From NCBI GenBank assembly GCA_903843135.1, contig CAIMOS010000219.1, forward strand, positions 1 through 46,380: a DNA stretch of 46,380 nt, written 5' to 3'. The translations under genes and the position numbers were made by a program. Positions 34,627-42,432 of this stretch are shown in pieces. Every line of letters begins with the position of its first letter. Within the stretch, counting starts at the first letter, position 1. The notes under the pieces were generated by a model. The model saw only the letters and a program-made list of their open reading frames with translations. It was not told the DNA's origin and did no database searches. This DNA comes from an uncultured Ignavibacteriales bacterium (lineage in GTDB: Bacteria; Bacteroidota; Ignavibacteria; Ignavibacteriales; Ignavibacteriaceae).

Positions 34627-35433
34627 TCAATACAATGCCCTGCTGAAATCCCTTCTATATTCCAGCGTAACCGGATTTTCTTCCCCTAAATACTTAAAAA
34701 TAGCGATGCATACTTTACGCGCGGCATCGTCAAAGTAATACCTGTCCTCACGAATAATTTCGATCAGATTTTCAAGCGCTTCGCTGAAATCCCGTCCCTT
34801 CAGATTTTCTAATGAAGTTTTAAAACGGCTTCTTGATGTTCCTTCAGGCAATCCGGGCGCTTCCCCGGCCAAAGGAATCATTGCGGACAGCAACTGTAAA
34901 GCATCAAACATTTCCTGTTGTTCTTTTCCGGGATCAACTTTACTTAGCAGTTCCGCTGTCCTGCCCGCATCACTGAACAGGTACAATTTGGCAAGCAGAA
35001 GCTGGCCTTCAGCATTCCCCTCCTCCTTCAAAATAAATTTTTCCAGGATTTCGATCGCTTCGGAGTCTTTTCCGGCAGCAATGAATTCTTTAGCGGTTTT
35101 AAGTTCACCGGATTCAGGAAGGTTTTTAATTATCCATTCGCGGACTTTGCCTTCCGGTAATGCGCCCGTGAACTCATCCTTAACTTCCCCGTTCACGAAC
35201 AGCTTCACATTAGGTATGCTTCTGATGCCATATTTAGCGGCCGGCTCCCGGTTCTGTTCGGTATCTACTTTTACGAGTTTAATTTTACCATCAAACTCTA
35301 TCGCCAGTTTTTCCATAACGGGCCCGAGCATCCGGCACGGAGCGCACCACTCAGCCCAAAAATCCACCATTACCGGTTGCTTATAACTTGCTTCAATTAT
35401 ATCTATATCAAAATTTTCAACTTCGTAATTCAT
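34627..35433 (-). CDS. Thioredoxin-TPR protein (CnoX/YbbN-like)
   Basis: The 268-residue protein has an N-terminal thioredoxin domain (about 1-108) with an intact redox motif C30-A-P-C33 in DFWAEWCAPCRM, then helical TPR-like repeats (about 115-265). This arrangement is that of CnoX (YbbN), a holdase chaperone that works with GroEL. E. coli CnoX lost the active-site pair, but many relatives keep it and can also reduce disulfides. A good ribosome site (AAGGA) precedes the ATG. No signal peptide is present, so it is cytoplasmic. It follows the homocysteine methyltransferase gene by 32 bases. Confidence 0.9.
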   Translation of the reverse strand: MNYEVENFDIDIIEASYKQPVMVDFWAEWCAPCRMLGPVMEKLAIEFDGKIKLVKVDTEQNREPAAKYGIRSIPNVKLFVNGEVKDEFTGALPEGKVREWIIKNLPESGELKTAKEFIAAGKDSEAIEILEKFILKEEGNAEGQLLLAKLYLFSDAGRTAELLSKVDPGKEQQEMFDALQLLSAMIPLAGEAPGLPEGTSRSRFKTSLENLKGRDFSEALENLIEIIREDRYYFDDAARKVCIAIFKYLGEENPVTLEYRRDFSRALY

Positions 35434-35465
35434 TAATTATCCTTTTTGATTATTCGATGGGGTAT

Positions 35466-36377
35466 TCAGCTGAATTTTTCTTTATACCGTTTCACAGTCG
35501 CAGTAATAGCCCTGATGTGCTCCGGTGTTGATCCGCAGCATCCGCCGATAATATTTGCTCCGTTCCTTAGCATTCCCTCAATATAGGGCAGAATAAATTC
35601 CGGGCTTTGGGTATAAACTGATCTACCATCCTCCCACACGGGCAGGCCGGCGTTGGATTTTAACCAGACGGGTAATTTGGTAGCTTTGCACATTTCTTCC
35701 GAAATGTCCATCATTTCATCGAAACCCCTTCCGCAGTTGGCCCCGATGCCGCCGGCGCCGGCATTTTCAAACAAGCTTGCCGCGGTAGGAATATCCGTAC
35801 CCCACATCGTCCTCAATCCGCTGTTTCCTCGTTCGAATGACATTGAAACGATCACCGGCTTATCAGTGACACTTTTAACAGCCCGCAACGCTATCAGCGC
35901 TTCTTCAGGGGCCATCATCGTCTCAATTACGAAAAGGTCAACACCTGCATTCGCCAGTGCTGCAGCAGGTTCACGGAAGATTTCCGAAGTTTCTTCCTCG
36001 CTCAGCTCGCCGAGCGGGCTTATCAGTTCACCGCACGGACCTATCGAACCGGCGATAAGTATTTCCTTTCCGGCCGCACATTTTTTTGCGGCGGAAAAAG
36101 CAGCGTTGCAAAATTCTTCAACTCTCGTTTCAAATCCGTGCATTTTCAGTCTTGCACGGTTTGCCCCAAAAGTATTGGTTAAAATTATATCGCTCCCGGC
36201 TTCAATATAGCCGGTGTGAACTTTCATAACTGCTTCAGGTACAGTGATATTAAGTTCTTCCGGGCAGGCACCCGGCTCCAGGCCCAGTTTCTGGAGTTCC
36301 GTCCCCATCGCGCCGTCAGCAACCAGAAACCTTTCCTTCCCAAGTTTATCGGCGAATGAAATCAAATCGATACTCAA
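35466..36377 (-). CDS. Homocysteine S-methyltransferase family protein
   Basis: The 303-residue TIM-barrel protein starts with FLVADGAMGTELQKLGLEPG, like the first domain of cobalamin-dependent methionine synthase (MetH). Zinc-binding cysteines are C215 (GANCGRG) and C280/C281 (GGCCGSTPEHI). It should activate homocysteine as thiolate for methyl transfer. It lacks the pterin, cobalamin and reactivation domains of MetH, so it is either a betaine/S-methylmethionine-type enzyme or one part of a split MetH. Methyl donor cannot be told from sequence. It is divergent from aroC with 47 bases between. Confidence 0.88.
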   Translation of the reverse strand: MSIDLISFADKLGKERFLVADGAMGTELQKLGLEPGACPEELNITVPEAVMKVHTGYIEAGSDIILTNTFGANRARLKMHGFETRVEEFCNAAFSAAKKCAAGKEILIAGSIGPCGELISPLGELSEEETSEIFREPAAALANAGVDLFVIETMMAPEEALIALRAVKSVTDKPVIVSMSFERGNSGLRTMWGTDIPTAASLFENAGAGGIGANCGRGFDEMMDISEEMCKATKLPVWLKSNAGLPVWEDGRSVYTQSPEFILPYIEGMLRNGANIIGGCCGSTPEHIRAITATVKRYKEKFS

Positions 36378-36424
36378 AATTGTTTAAATTGTAACTCTAA
36401 AAATAACAACATCTTTTAAATGGA

Positions 36425-37633
36425 ATGATACGATTTTTAACCGCCGGCGAATCTCACGGCAAAGAACTTACGGTAATTATTGAGGGTTTCCCTTCGAACG
36501 TCCCGCTTGTGAAAAGCGAAATCGATCCTGAACTGGAACGCAGGCAGTCAGGCTACGGCCGCGGACTCAGGATGAAAATTGAAAAAGATAACGTCGAACT
36601 TACCGCGGGAGTCCGGTACGGAAAAACTCTCGGGTCGCCTGTTGCGATGCGGATAATAAATAAAGATTTCGAGAACTGGACGGAAGTGATGTCAGCCGCG
36701 CCGCTGAAATCGAAAAGCCAAAAAGTTACAATCCCCCGCCCCGGACACGCAGATCTGACCGGAACACAAAAATACAATTACGACGATATCCGCAATTCGA
36801 TTGAGCGTTCAAGCGCAAGAGAGACTGCGGCACGGGTTGCAGCAGGCGCGGCGGCAAAATCATTGCTCCGGCAATTCGGTATTTCGGTCGGCAGTTTTGT
36901 TGAGAGCATCGGCGGAATTTATCCGGGCGAATCGGCACTGAAGAATCTGTTAAATCTTTACGATCCGGAAATTATGGGAATTGACCAGCTCTCCCGGATT
37001 GCCGACAACAGCGAAGTCCGTGTGCTGGATGAAAAACAGGAACAGAAAATAATCCGTAAAATCAAGGCCGCAAAGAAAAACGGCGACACGCTCGGCGGTA
37101 CGGTTATTATTGCGGCAAACGGCGTTCCTCCAGGACTTGGGTCCTTCGCTCAGTACGACAGAAGAATCGACGCAGCCCTCTCCGCCGCGATGATGTCGGT
37201 ACACGCAATTAAAGGAGTTGAGATCGGAGCCGGATTTGACGCCGCTGATAAATTCGGATCGGAGGTTCACGACGAAATCATCTTCGAAAAAAATAATTTT
37301 TCCCGCAAAACAAACCGCGCCGGCGGAATCGAAGGCGGCATCACGAACGGACTGCCTGTTATCATCCGTGCTGCAATGAAACCGATCGCCACACTTATGC
37401 AGCCAATCGAAAGCGTTGATCTGAAAACGATGTCAACAGTGGATGCCCGCCGCGAAAGGAGCGACTTCACCGCGGTCCCTGCCTGCGCCGTGATCTGCGA
37501 AGCGATGACAGCCTGGGTAATGGCGGATTTTATGATTCAGAAATTCGGCGGAGATTCGCTGGAAGAGATGAAGGATAATTACGATACCTATCTTAAAAAA
37601 CTTGTGCCGAGGGTTAAAAAGAACTTTAGATAG
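36425..37633 (+). CDS. aroC: Chorismate synthase AroC
   Basis: The 402-residue protein has the N-terminal signature RFLTAGESHGKELTVIIEGF, RRQSGYGRGLRMKIE, the FMN-binding segment with RPGHADLTGTQKY and RSSARETAARVAAGA, and a later segment ERSDFTAVPACAVICEAM. It removes phosphate from EPSP to give chorismate, needing reduced FMN, as the last step of the shikimate pathway. Its length fits the bacterial type with C-terminal extension. It appears to stand alone; the neighbours have no link to aromatic synthesis. Confidence 0.98.
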   Translation: MIRFLTAGESHGKELTVIIEGFPSNVPLVKSEIDPELERRQSGYGRGLRMKIEKDNVELTAGVRYGKTLGSPVAMRIINKDFENWTEVMSAAPLKSKSQKVTIPRPGHADLTGTQKYNYDDIRNSIERSSARETAARVAAGAAAKSLLRQFGISVGSFVESIGGIYPGESALKNLLNLYDPEIMGIDQLSRIADNSEVRVLDEKQEQKIIRKIKAAKKNGDTLGGTVIIAANGVPPGLGSFAQYDRRIDAALSAAMMSVHAIKGVEIGAGFDAADKFGSEVHDEIIFEKNNFSRKTNRAGGIEGGITNGLPVIIRAAMKPIATLMQPIESVDLKTMSTVDARRERSDFTAVPACAVICEAMTAWVMADFMIQKFGGDSLEEMKDNYDTYLKKLVPRVKKNFR

Positions 37634-37715
37634 TTCTTGCCAAGGGCGCAGTATGACTTTTAAGGCGCTGTGCGTCTGGCCCATCCCGTTACCGGGAGAA
37701 AATCCCGGAAAAGGT

Positions 37716-37756
37716 TTTTGTCATATTACGATTATACTATTTATAATATTACAAAT
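37716..37756. repeat. 41-bp palindromic element, copy 1 (degenerate)
   Basis: This sequence matches copy 2 (37818-37858) at 35 of 41 positions and starts with the same TTTTGT and ATATTACGATTATA words. Its symmetry is worn: the inner right arm differs. The two copies lie 102 bases apart in direct orientation. The spacing and similarity suggest duplication or binding of the same factor. Confidence 0.75.
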
Positions 37757-37817
37757 CCGCACCTGGCCGCAATAATACAATGGCGCCTCAAATAATTCCT
37801 TTCAAATTGTAAATAAT

Positions 37818-37858
37818 TTTTGTTATATTACGATTATATTAATCATAATATAACAAAA
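37818..37858. repeat. 41-bp palindromic element, copy 2 (near perfect)
   Basis: The outer arms TTTTGTTATATTA (37818-37830) and TAATATAACAAAA (37846-37858) are perfect inverted copies of 13 bases. Inside them GATTA (37832-37836) and TAATC (37840-37844) also pair, with one C/A mismatch between and a TAT centre. It ends three bases before the ATG of the ATPase gene, so it covers the leader or the ribosome-binding region. In RNA it would form a long hairpin that could hide the start; in DNA it could be an operator or mobile-element end. Confidence 0.85.
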
Positions 37859-37861
37859 TAT

Positions 37862-39256
37862 ATGTTTGTCAACAGAAAATACGAACTCGGCGTGCTGGAG
37901 AAAAGGTACATTTCTGAAAAGCCCGAACTGTTTATTATTTACGGCAGGCGCCGTGTCGGGAAGACAGAATTAATACGGCACTTTATTAAGAGCCGTCCGC
38001 ATATCTATTATATGGCTGACTTAAGAAGTGAACGGGAACAACTCGAGATCATTTCTACCCTGCTCGGGGATTATTTCGGTGATAATATTATAAAAGATAA
38101 TCCGCTTAAAAACTGGGAACTGGTGTTCCGGTACATCTTTTCAAAGCTTACCGATAATGAAAAGTTCATTCTTGTCCTGGATGAATTTCAGTACCTTGCT
38201 GAGATAAGCCCGTCACTGCCTTCCGTCATTCAAAAAGTCTGGGACGGTTACCTTAAAAACAAAAATATTTTTCTTTTATTGTGCGGCTCATCAATGAGTT
38301 TTATGGAAAAACAGGTACTCAGCTATAAAAGCCCGCTTTACGGAAGAAGAACAGGTCAGCTTGAAGTATTTCAGTTTGATTTTTTCCAGTTGAATGAAAT
38401 GCTGCCGAAACTTGACACCGAAGAATTGATCAATTTCTCTGCGGTATTCGGCGGGGTTCCCGCGTATCTTGAACTTGCAGACCAGAGTAAAAGCCTCTGG
38501 AAAAACATAGAGGAACAAATTTTTCCGCAGGACCGGATACTGCATAATGAGGTCAATTTTTTATTGATGCAGGAACTGAGAACCCCAAAGAACTATTTTC
38601 TGATTCTGAGGGCGATAGCTCTTGGCAGAACAAAAATTAACGATATTGTGCAGTTGACCGGATTGGAGCGCGGCCTGGTCGGTAAATTCTTAGATAATCT
38701 GATGGAACTTAGAATAGTAGAAAGAAATGTTCCGGTAACTGAGAATCCGCAGAATAGCAGAAAAGGAATTTATGCGATTTCTGACAACTATTTCAGATTT
38801 TGGTTCAGGTTCATCTATCCTCATCTGACATATCTCGCTGAGGGGAAAACAAAATATGTCCTTGACATAATAAAAAAAGACTTCGCCGTATTTCTTGGTT
38901 CAGTTTATGAAGATATCTGCCTGTCTTATCTGAGAAAGGACACAGGGATATTCCCTTTTAATCTGATAAAAATTGGGAAGTACTGGGAAAAGAAAATCGA
39001 AATAGATATTGTGGGACTAGATGAGTCGGGCGAAAATATTGTGATCGGCGAATGCAAATTTTCGAATAAAAAAATCGGAACTAATATAATCGAAGATTTA
39101 AAAAATAAATCTGCAGCGCTGCAAAGGTTCGCGCAGAACTTCAATTATATACTCTTCTCAAAATCCGGTTTTACGGAGGATATGATTAAGTATGCCCGCG
39201 CTGAAAGGATACAATTGATTGATCTGAGTTTCACACCGTACTTTGATAAATTTTAA
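37862..39256 (+). CDS. AAA-type ATPase with C-terminal DUF234 (PD-(D/E)XK-like) domain
   Basis: The 464-residue protein has a Walker A motif in YGRRRVGKTELIRHF (K34), a Walker B motif ILVLDEFQYL, the CGSSMSFME sensor region, and a winged-helix segment. The C-terminal DUF234 domain has EIDIVG and GECKF residues resembling a PD-(D/E)XK nuclease core. Such ATPases (PF01637/PF03008) are scattered among prokaryotes, often in multiple copies; a mobile or defence role is suspected but not established. I chose ATG 37862 (MFVNRKYELG); a start at 37820 would encode 14 residues inside the palindrome. Codon and AT content look richer in A/T than in neighbours, which fits horizontal transfer. Confidence 0.85.
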   Translation: MFVNRKYELGVLEKRYISEKPELFIIYGRRRVGKTELIRHFIKSRPHIYYMADLRSEREQLEIISTLLGDYFGDNIIKDNPLKNWELVFRYIFSKLTDNEKFILVLDEFQYLAEISPSLPSVIQKVWDGYLKNKNIFLLLCGSSMSFMEKQVLSYKSPLYGRRTGQLEVFQFDFFQLNEMLPKLDTEELINFSAVFGGVPAYLELADQSKSLWKNIEEQIFPQDRILHNEVNFLLMQELRTPKNYFLILRAIALGRTKINDIVQLTGLERGLVGKFLDNLMELRIVERNVPVTENPQNSRKGIYAISDNYFRFWFRFIYPHLTYLAEGKTKYVLDIIKKDFAVFLGSVYEDICLSYLRKDTGIFPFNLIKIGKYWEKKIEIDIVGLDESGENIVIGECKFSNKKIGTNIIEDLKNKSAALQRFAQNFNYILFSKSGFTEDMIKYARAERIQLIDLSFTPYFDKF

Positions 39257-39280
39257 TTTTTAATTAAATACGTTTTTCTT

Positions 39281-40579
39281 TCAGGAAAGCACAGTCCTGT
39301 TGAAAATAAAATCAACTTTCTTAAGCAATTCAGAGTGGTCAAACAGTTCGTCCAGCTCTTCCGAAGAAATGGCTTTAGTAACAACTTCCGATTTCAAAAT
39401 TTCATCGCGAAGATTTTTCGATTTATCTCCCCACACATTCATAGCGGCAACCTGCACTGCTTTGTATGAGTCTTCTCTGGATAATCCTTTTTCTGTAAGT
39501 TTTAGTAAAATCTTCTGAGAAAAAACCAGTCCCCGGGTCAGGTTCAGATTATTCATCATATTTTCAGGATAGACAAGCAACCGGGAGATTAGTGAATTCA
39601 TCTTCGAAAGCATATAATAAGTCACAATGCAGGCATCCGCAAGAACCACTCTTTCCGCTGAGGAGTGTGAGATGTCCCGCTCGTGCCATAGCGCGTTGTT
39701 TTCAAAGGTCGTAGCCGCGTAGCCCCGCAGAAGACGCGCCATCCCGCATATCCGTTCGCTGATAATGGGGTTACGTTTATGCGGCATTGCGGATGAACCT
39801 TTCTGCCCCTTACTGAAGAACTCCTCCGCTTCCAGTGTCTCTGTTTTTTGTAGATGTCTTATCTCGGTGGCGACTTTTTCTAAAGTGCTGCCGATTATCG
39901 CTAGAACAGCAACGAACTCAGAATGCCTGTCGCGCTGTATTACCTGAGTTGATACCGGCGCGGGCTTCAGCCCCATCTTTTCGCAAACGTACGCTTCAAC
40001 TTCAGGGCTTAGATGTTCAAATGTTCCGACCGCGCCGGAGATCTGCCCGACACTTATTGATTCAATAGCGTTAACTAACCGTTTCCTGTTTCGTTTCGTT
40101 TCCTCATACCAGTTAGCAAACTTCAGCCCGAATGTCGTCGGTTCCGCGTGAATACCGTGTGTCCTGCCGATACATAATGTGTGCTTGTACTGTATCGCCT
40201 TTTCTTTCAGCGCTTCGAGAAATTTATCCAGCAATCCAAGTATGAGTTCACCCGATACTTTTAATTGATACGATACAGCAGTATCCAGTACGTCAGAAGA
40301 TGTCATTCCATAATGTATATGCCTCGAAGGTGCGCCGACGTACTCAGCCACATTCGTTAAAAAAGCTATTACATCGTGCTGTGTGGTCTCTTCAATCTCA
40401 AGGACCCGTGCAGCGTCAAATGCAGCTTTGCTTTTAATTGCCGCGAGATCTTCAGCCGGAATCTCTCCTTTTAACGCTCTGGCTTCACAGGCATAAATTT
40501 CAATCTTAAGCCAGGTGGAAAATTTAAAATCATCTTCCCAGATCTTTCCGATCTCCGGAAGCGTATATCTTGCTATCAA
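39281..40579 (-). CDS. purB: Adenylosuccinate lyase PurB
   Basis: The 432-residue member of the fumarase/aspartase superfamily shows the signature GSSAMPHKRNP, with TSSDVLDTA and RTHGIHAEPTTFG for substrate binding. It cleaves SAICAR to AICAR and adenylosuccinate to AMP, both releasing fumarate, in purine synthesis. The start is TTG (40577-40579): no ATG or GTG occurs in frame upstream, and AGAGAG lies six bases before it. TTG overlaps the htrA stop in TTGA, so translation is coupled to that gene. It is convergent with the ATPase gene across 24 bases. Confidence 0.97.
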   Translation of the reverse strand: MIARYTLPEIGKIWEDDFKFSTWLKIEIYACEARALKGEIPAEDLAAIKSKAAFDAARVLEIEETTQHDVIAFLTNVAEYVGAPSRHIHYGMTSSDVLDTAVSYQLKVSGELILGLLDKFLEALKEKAIQYKHTLCIGRTHGIHAEPTTFGLKFANWYEETKRNRKRLVNAIESISVGQISGAVGTFEHLSPEVEAYVCEKMGLKPAPVSTQVIQRDRHSEFVAVLAIIGSTLEKVATEIRHLQKTETLEAEEFFSKGQKGSSAMPHKRNPIISERICGMARLLRGYAATTFENNALWHERDISHSSAERVVLADACIVTYYMLSKMNSLISRLLVYPENMMNNLNLTRGLVFSQKILLKLTEKGLSREDSYKAVQVAAMNVWGDKSKNLRDEILKSEVVTKAISSEELDELFDHSELLKKVDFIFNRTVLS

Positions 40580-41688
40580 TTGATTCTCTCTAATTTCATT
40601 GTAATATTCTTCTCTTCACCGTCCCTAAGTATACGAAGATTTATTTTCTGTCCCGTGCGGTATTCCTGGATAATCCCGATCAAAGTCTGCTCATTATCCA
40701 CGGTGTAATCATCCAGTTTAAGAATGACGTCACCCGGTTTGATGCCCGCGTCAGCCGCCGGGGACTGCCTGAGCACTTTGGTAACTATCACTCCCCTCGT
40801 ATTTTCTAACTTATAATATCGCGCGATTACTTCGTCAATATTCTGAACTGAAATGCCTGTGTTAAAATCCCTTTCAATTTTCCCTCTATCTTTTATTTCA
40901 TCGACTATCTTTTTCACCTTATTAATCGGTATCGCGAAACCAAGCCCGATATTCCCGTTAGTTCCCGCGGTAAAAATAAGTGTGTTCATTCCGATCACCT
41001 CACCGACGCTGTTCACTAACGGGCCGCCGCTGTTACCGCCGTTGATTGCCGCGTCGGTCTGGATCATATTAAGATAGTAACGGGTCTCAACTTTATTAAG
41101 ATTCATATTTACAGCGCTGACAACACCGACCGTAACCGTCGGTTTGTTGTTCACTTCAAAAAGTCCGAACGGATTTCCGAGCGCGATCACCCATTCACCG
41201 ATTATTATGTCATCGCTGTTGCCAAGTTTAATATAAGGGAAACGGTCCCCTTCTATTTTCAAAAGGCAGATATCCGAAACGTTATCCGTGCCGACTATTT
41301 TTGCATTAAAATGTTTCCCGTTCGTCATAGTTACAACGATTTCACTACCGTTGCCTGCCACGTGGTCATTAGTAATAATATATCCGTCCTCAGAAATAAT
41401 GAATCCTGAACCGAGTTCCTTAACCTTTTGTGTGTAGTTCCTGTCGCCGAAAAACTGGCGGAAGAAAGGGTCGTCAAAAAAGGGGTTCATAAAAGGATCG
41501 CGGTATTGCCGGATCTCAGTTACGCTTATTCCGACCACCGCGGGGCTGACATTTGCCACCGTTTCCGTCAGAATATTCTTCCTGGATTCTGTAATGACGG
41601 ATTGATTGGAATAGTTTGACTGAGCAATGATCAGCGATGAAATAAAAACAACTGCGAATACTATTAATAATGCTCTGTTCCTGTTCAT
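40576..41688 (-). CDS. HtrA/Deg-family serine protease with one PDZ domain
   Basis: The 370-residue protein has an N-terminal membrane anchor or signal (about 6-22), a chymotrypsin-like domain with catalytic H109 (ITNDHVAG), D139 (VSDICLLK) and S220 (GGNSGGPL), and one PDZ domain (about 275-368). A single PDZ and possible anchor resemble DegS, but a periplasmic DegP-like quality-control role is also possible. It acts outside the cytoplasm on misfolded proteins. A proline/aromatic-rich loop (DPFMNPFFDDPFFRQFFGD) lies between the anchor and the protease, the LA-loop position in DegP. Its end overlaps purB. Confidence 0.95.
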   Translation of the reverse strand: MNRNRALLIVFAVVFISSLIIAQSNYSNQSVITESRKNILTETVANVSPAVVGISVTEIRQYRDPFMNPFFDDPFFRQFFGDRNYTQKVKELGSGFIISEDGYIITNDHVAGNGSEIVVTMTNGKHFNAKIVGTDNVSDICLLKIEGDRFPYIKLGNSDDIIIGEWVIALGNPFGLFEVNNKPTVTVGVVSAVNMNLNKVETRYYLNMIQTDAAINGGNSGGPLVNSVGEVIGMNTLIFTAGTNGNIGLGFAIPINKVKKIVDEIKDRGKIERDFNTGISVQNIDEVIARYYKLENTRGVIVTKVLRQSPAADAGIKPGDVILKLDDYTVDNEQTLIGIIQEYRTGQKINLRILRDGEEKNITMKLERIN

Positions 41689-41943
41689 AGGTTAACCTTC
41701 ATAATAATAATTTCTTTCGTTTCAAATTTAATTAATGGTATAAGTAAAAACAATCATATGCAAATTCCGTTCCATAACAATTAGCAACTAATTTGAATTT
41801 TAGAGAGGTTTTCTCTTGCTTTTAAGAAAGAAAACTAATTCCCTGCCAACACCCATAAAATTTGATCTTTAGATGTAGATTTTCCGATTTATCATTGGCA
41901 CAAAATTTGAATCAACTTAAATGTATTCAATTTTGAGATAAAA
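41689..41943. other. Divergent intergenic region between htrA and the hydrogenase operon
   Basis: This 255-bp AT-rich stretch has no gene. It should contain promoters for htrA (minus) and hydCBA (plus). A sigma-54-like element is listed separately. No Rex operator (TTGTGAA-N4-TTCACAA) or FNR-type palindrome was found. Confidence 0.5.
41896..41911 (+). promoter_or_regulatory. Sigma-54-like -24/-12 element upstream of hydrogenase operon
   Basis: The sequence TGGCAC-AAAAT-TTGAA has a perfect -24 block and correct spacing to TTG, but the -12 GC is GA. Transcription would start near 41922, leaving a leader of about 22 bases to the hydC ATG. The same TGGCAC-N5-TTG pattern lies before dnaK. Confidence 0.35.
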
Positions 41944-42432
41944 ATGCACAAAGATATAATTGGGAAATACCCCGCAAACGATAAGAGTTCCTTAATTCCT
42001 CTCCTTCAGGATGTACAGAACGTATACGGATACCTTCCGCACGATGCAATCACCGATATTTCTATTCATACCGGACTCCCGAGAAGCCGGGTTTACGGAG
42101 TCGCTACATTCTACAACCAGTTCCGCCTCACTCCTCTCGGAGAAAACATTGTCCGGGTCTGCCGCGGAACAGCCTGCCACGTAAAAAATTCAGCAAACCT
42201 CCTTTATTCACTGGAGAATACATTAAAAATAAAAGCCGGCGATACGACCCGCGATAAAAAATTCACGCTCGAGACTGTCGCGTGCATAGGCGCGTGCAGC
42301 ATCGCCCCGGTAATAACAGTAAATGAGGATTACTACGGCAGGATCACAACTAAAGATATTCCGAATATCATAAAAAAATACCAGACAAAACCTAAAACTG
42401 AAAAAGCAGAAAAAGAAATGGCAGGCGCATAA
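41944..42432 (+). CDS. hydC: [FeFe] hydrogenase subunit HydC (NuoE-like)
   Basis: The 162-residue protein has an N-terminal helical bundle and a thioredoxin-like [2Fe-2S] domain with four cysteines, C73 and C78 (CRGTACHV) and C114 and C118 (CIGACS). It corresponds to NuoE of complex I and HydC of trimeric hydrogenases. The SRVYGVATFYNQF segment is typical. It relays electrons between the flavin subunit and the catalytic subunit. Its stop overlaps the hydB start by one base (TAATG). It is the first gene of the hydrogenase operon. Confidence 0.94.
   Translation: MHKDIIGKYPANDKSSLIPLLQDVQNVYGYLPHDAITDISIHTGLPRSRVYGVATFYNQFRLTPLGENIVRVCRGTACHVKNSANLLYSLENTLKIKAGDTTRDKKFTLETVACIGACSIAPVITVNEDYYGRITTKDIPNIIKKYQTKPKTEKAEKEMAGA

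Noticed and set aside
35653-36210. 185-codon open frame on the plus strand
   Set aside because: It is antisense to the homocysteine methyltransferase with intact motifs, and the translation is Ser/Ile-rich, as expected of a shadow frame.
37692-37708. CCGGGA-gaaaa-TCCCGG hairpin as the aroC terminator
   Set aside because: The stem is only six bases and the T-run begins after a six-base AAAAGG gap, so it is a weak terminator at best; kept as a note only.
37820-37861. Longer N-terminus (MLYYDYINHNITKY) for the DUF234 ATPase
   Set aside because: These codons fall inside the 41-bp palindrome, and the family's N-terminus matches the start at 37862.
41689-41943. Rex operator before the hydrogenase operon
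   Set aside because: Expected for an NADH-linked hydrogenase, but no TTGTGAA-N4-TTCACAA-like palindrome was found.
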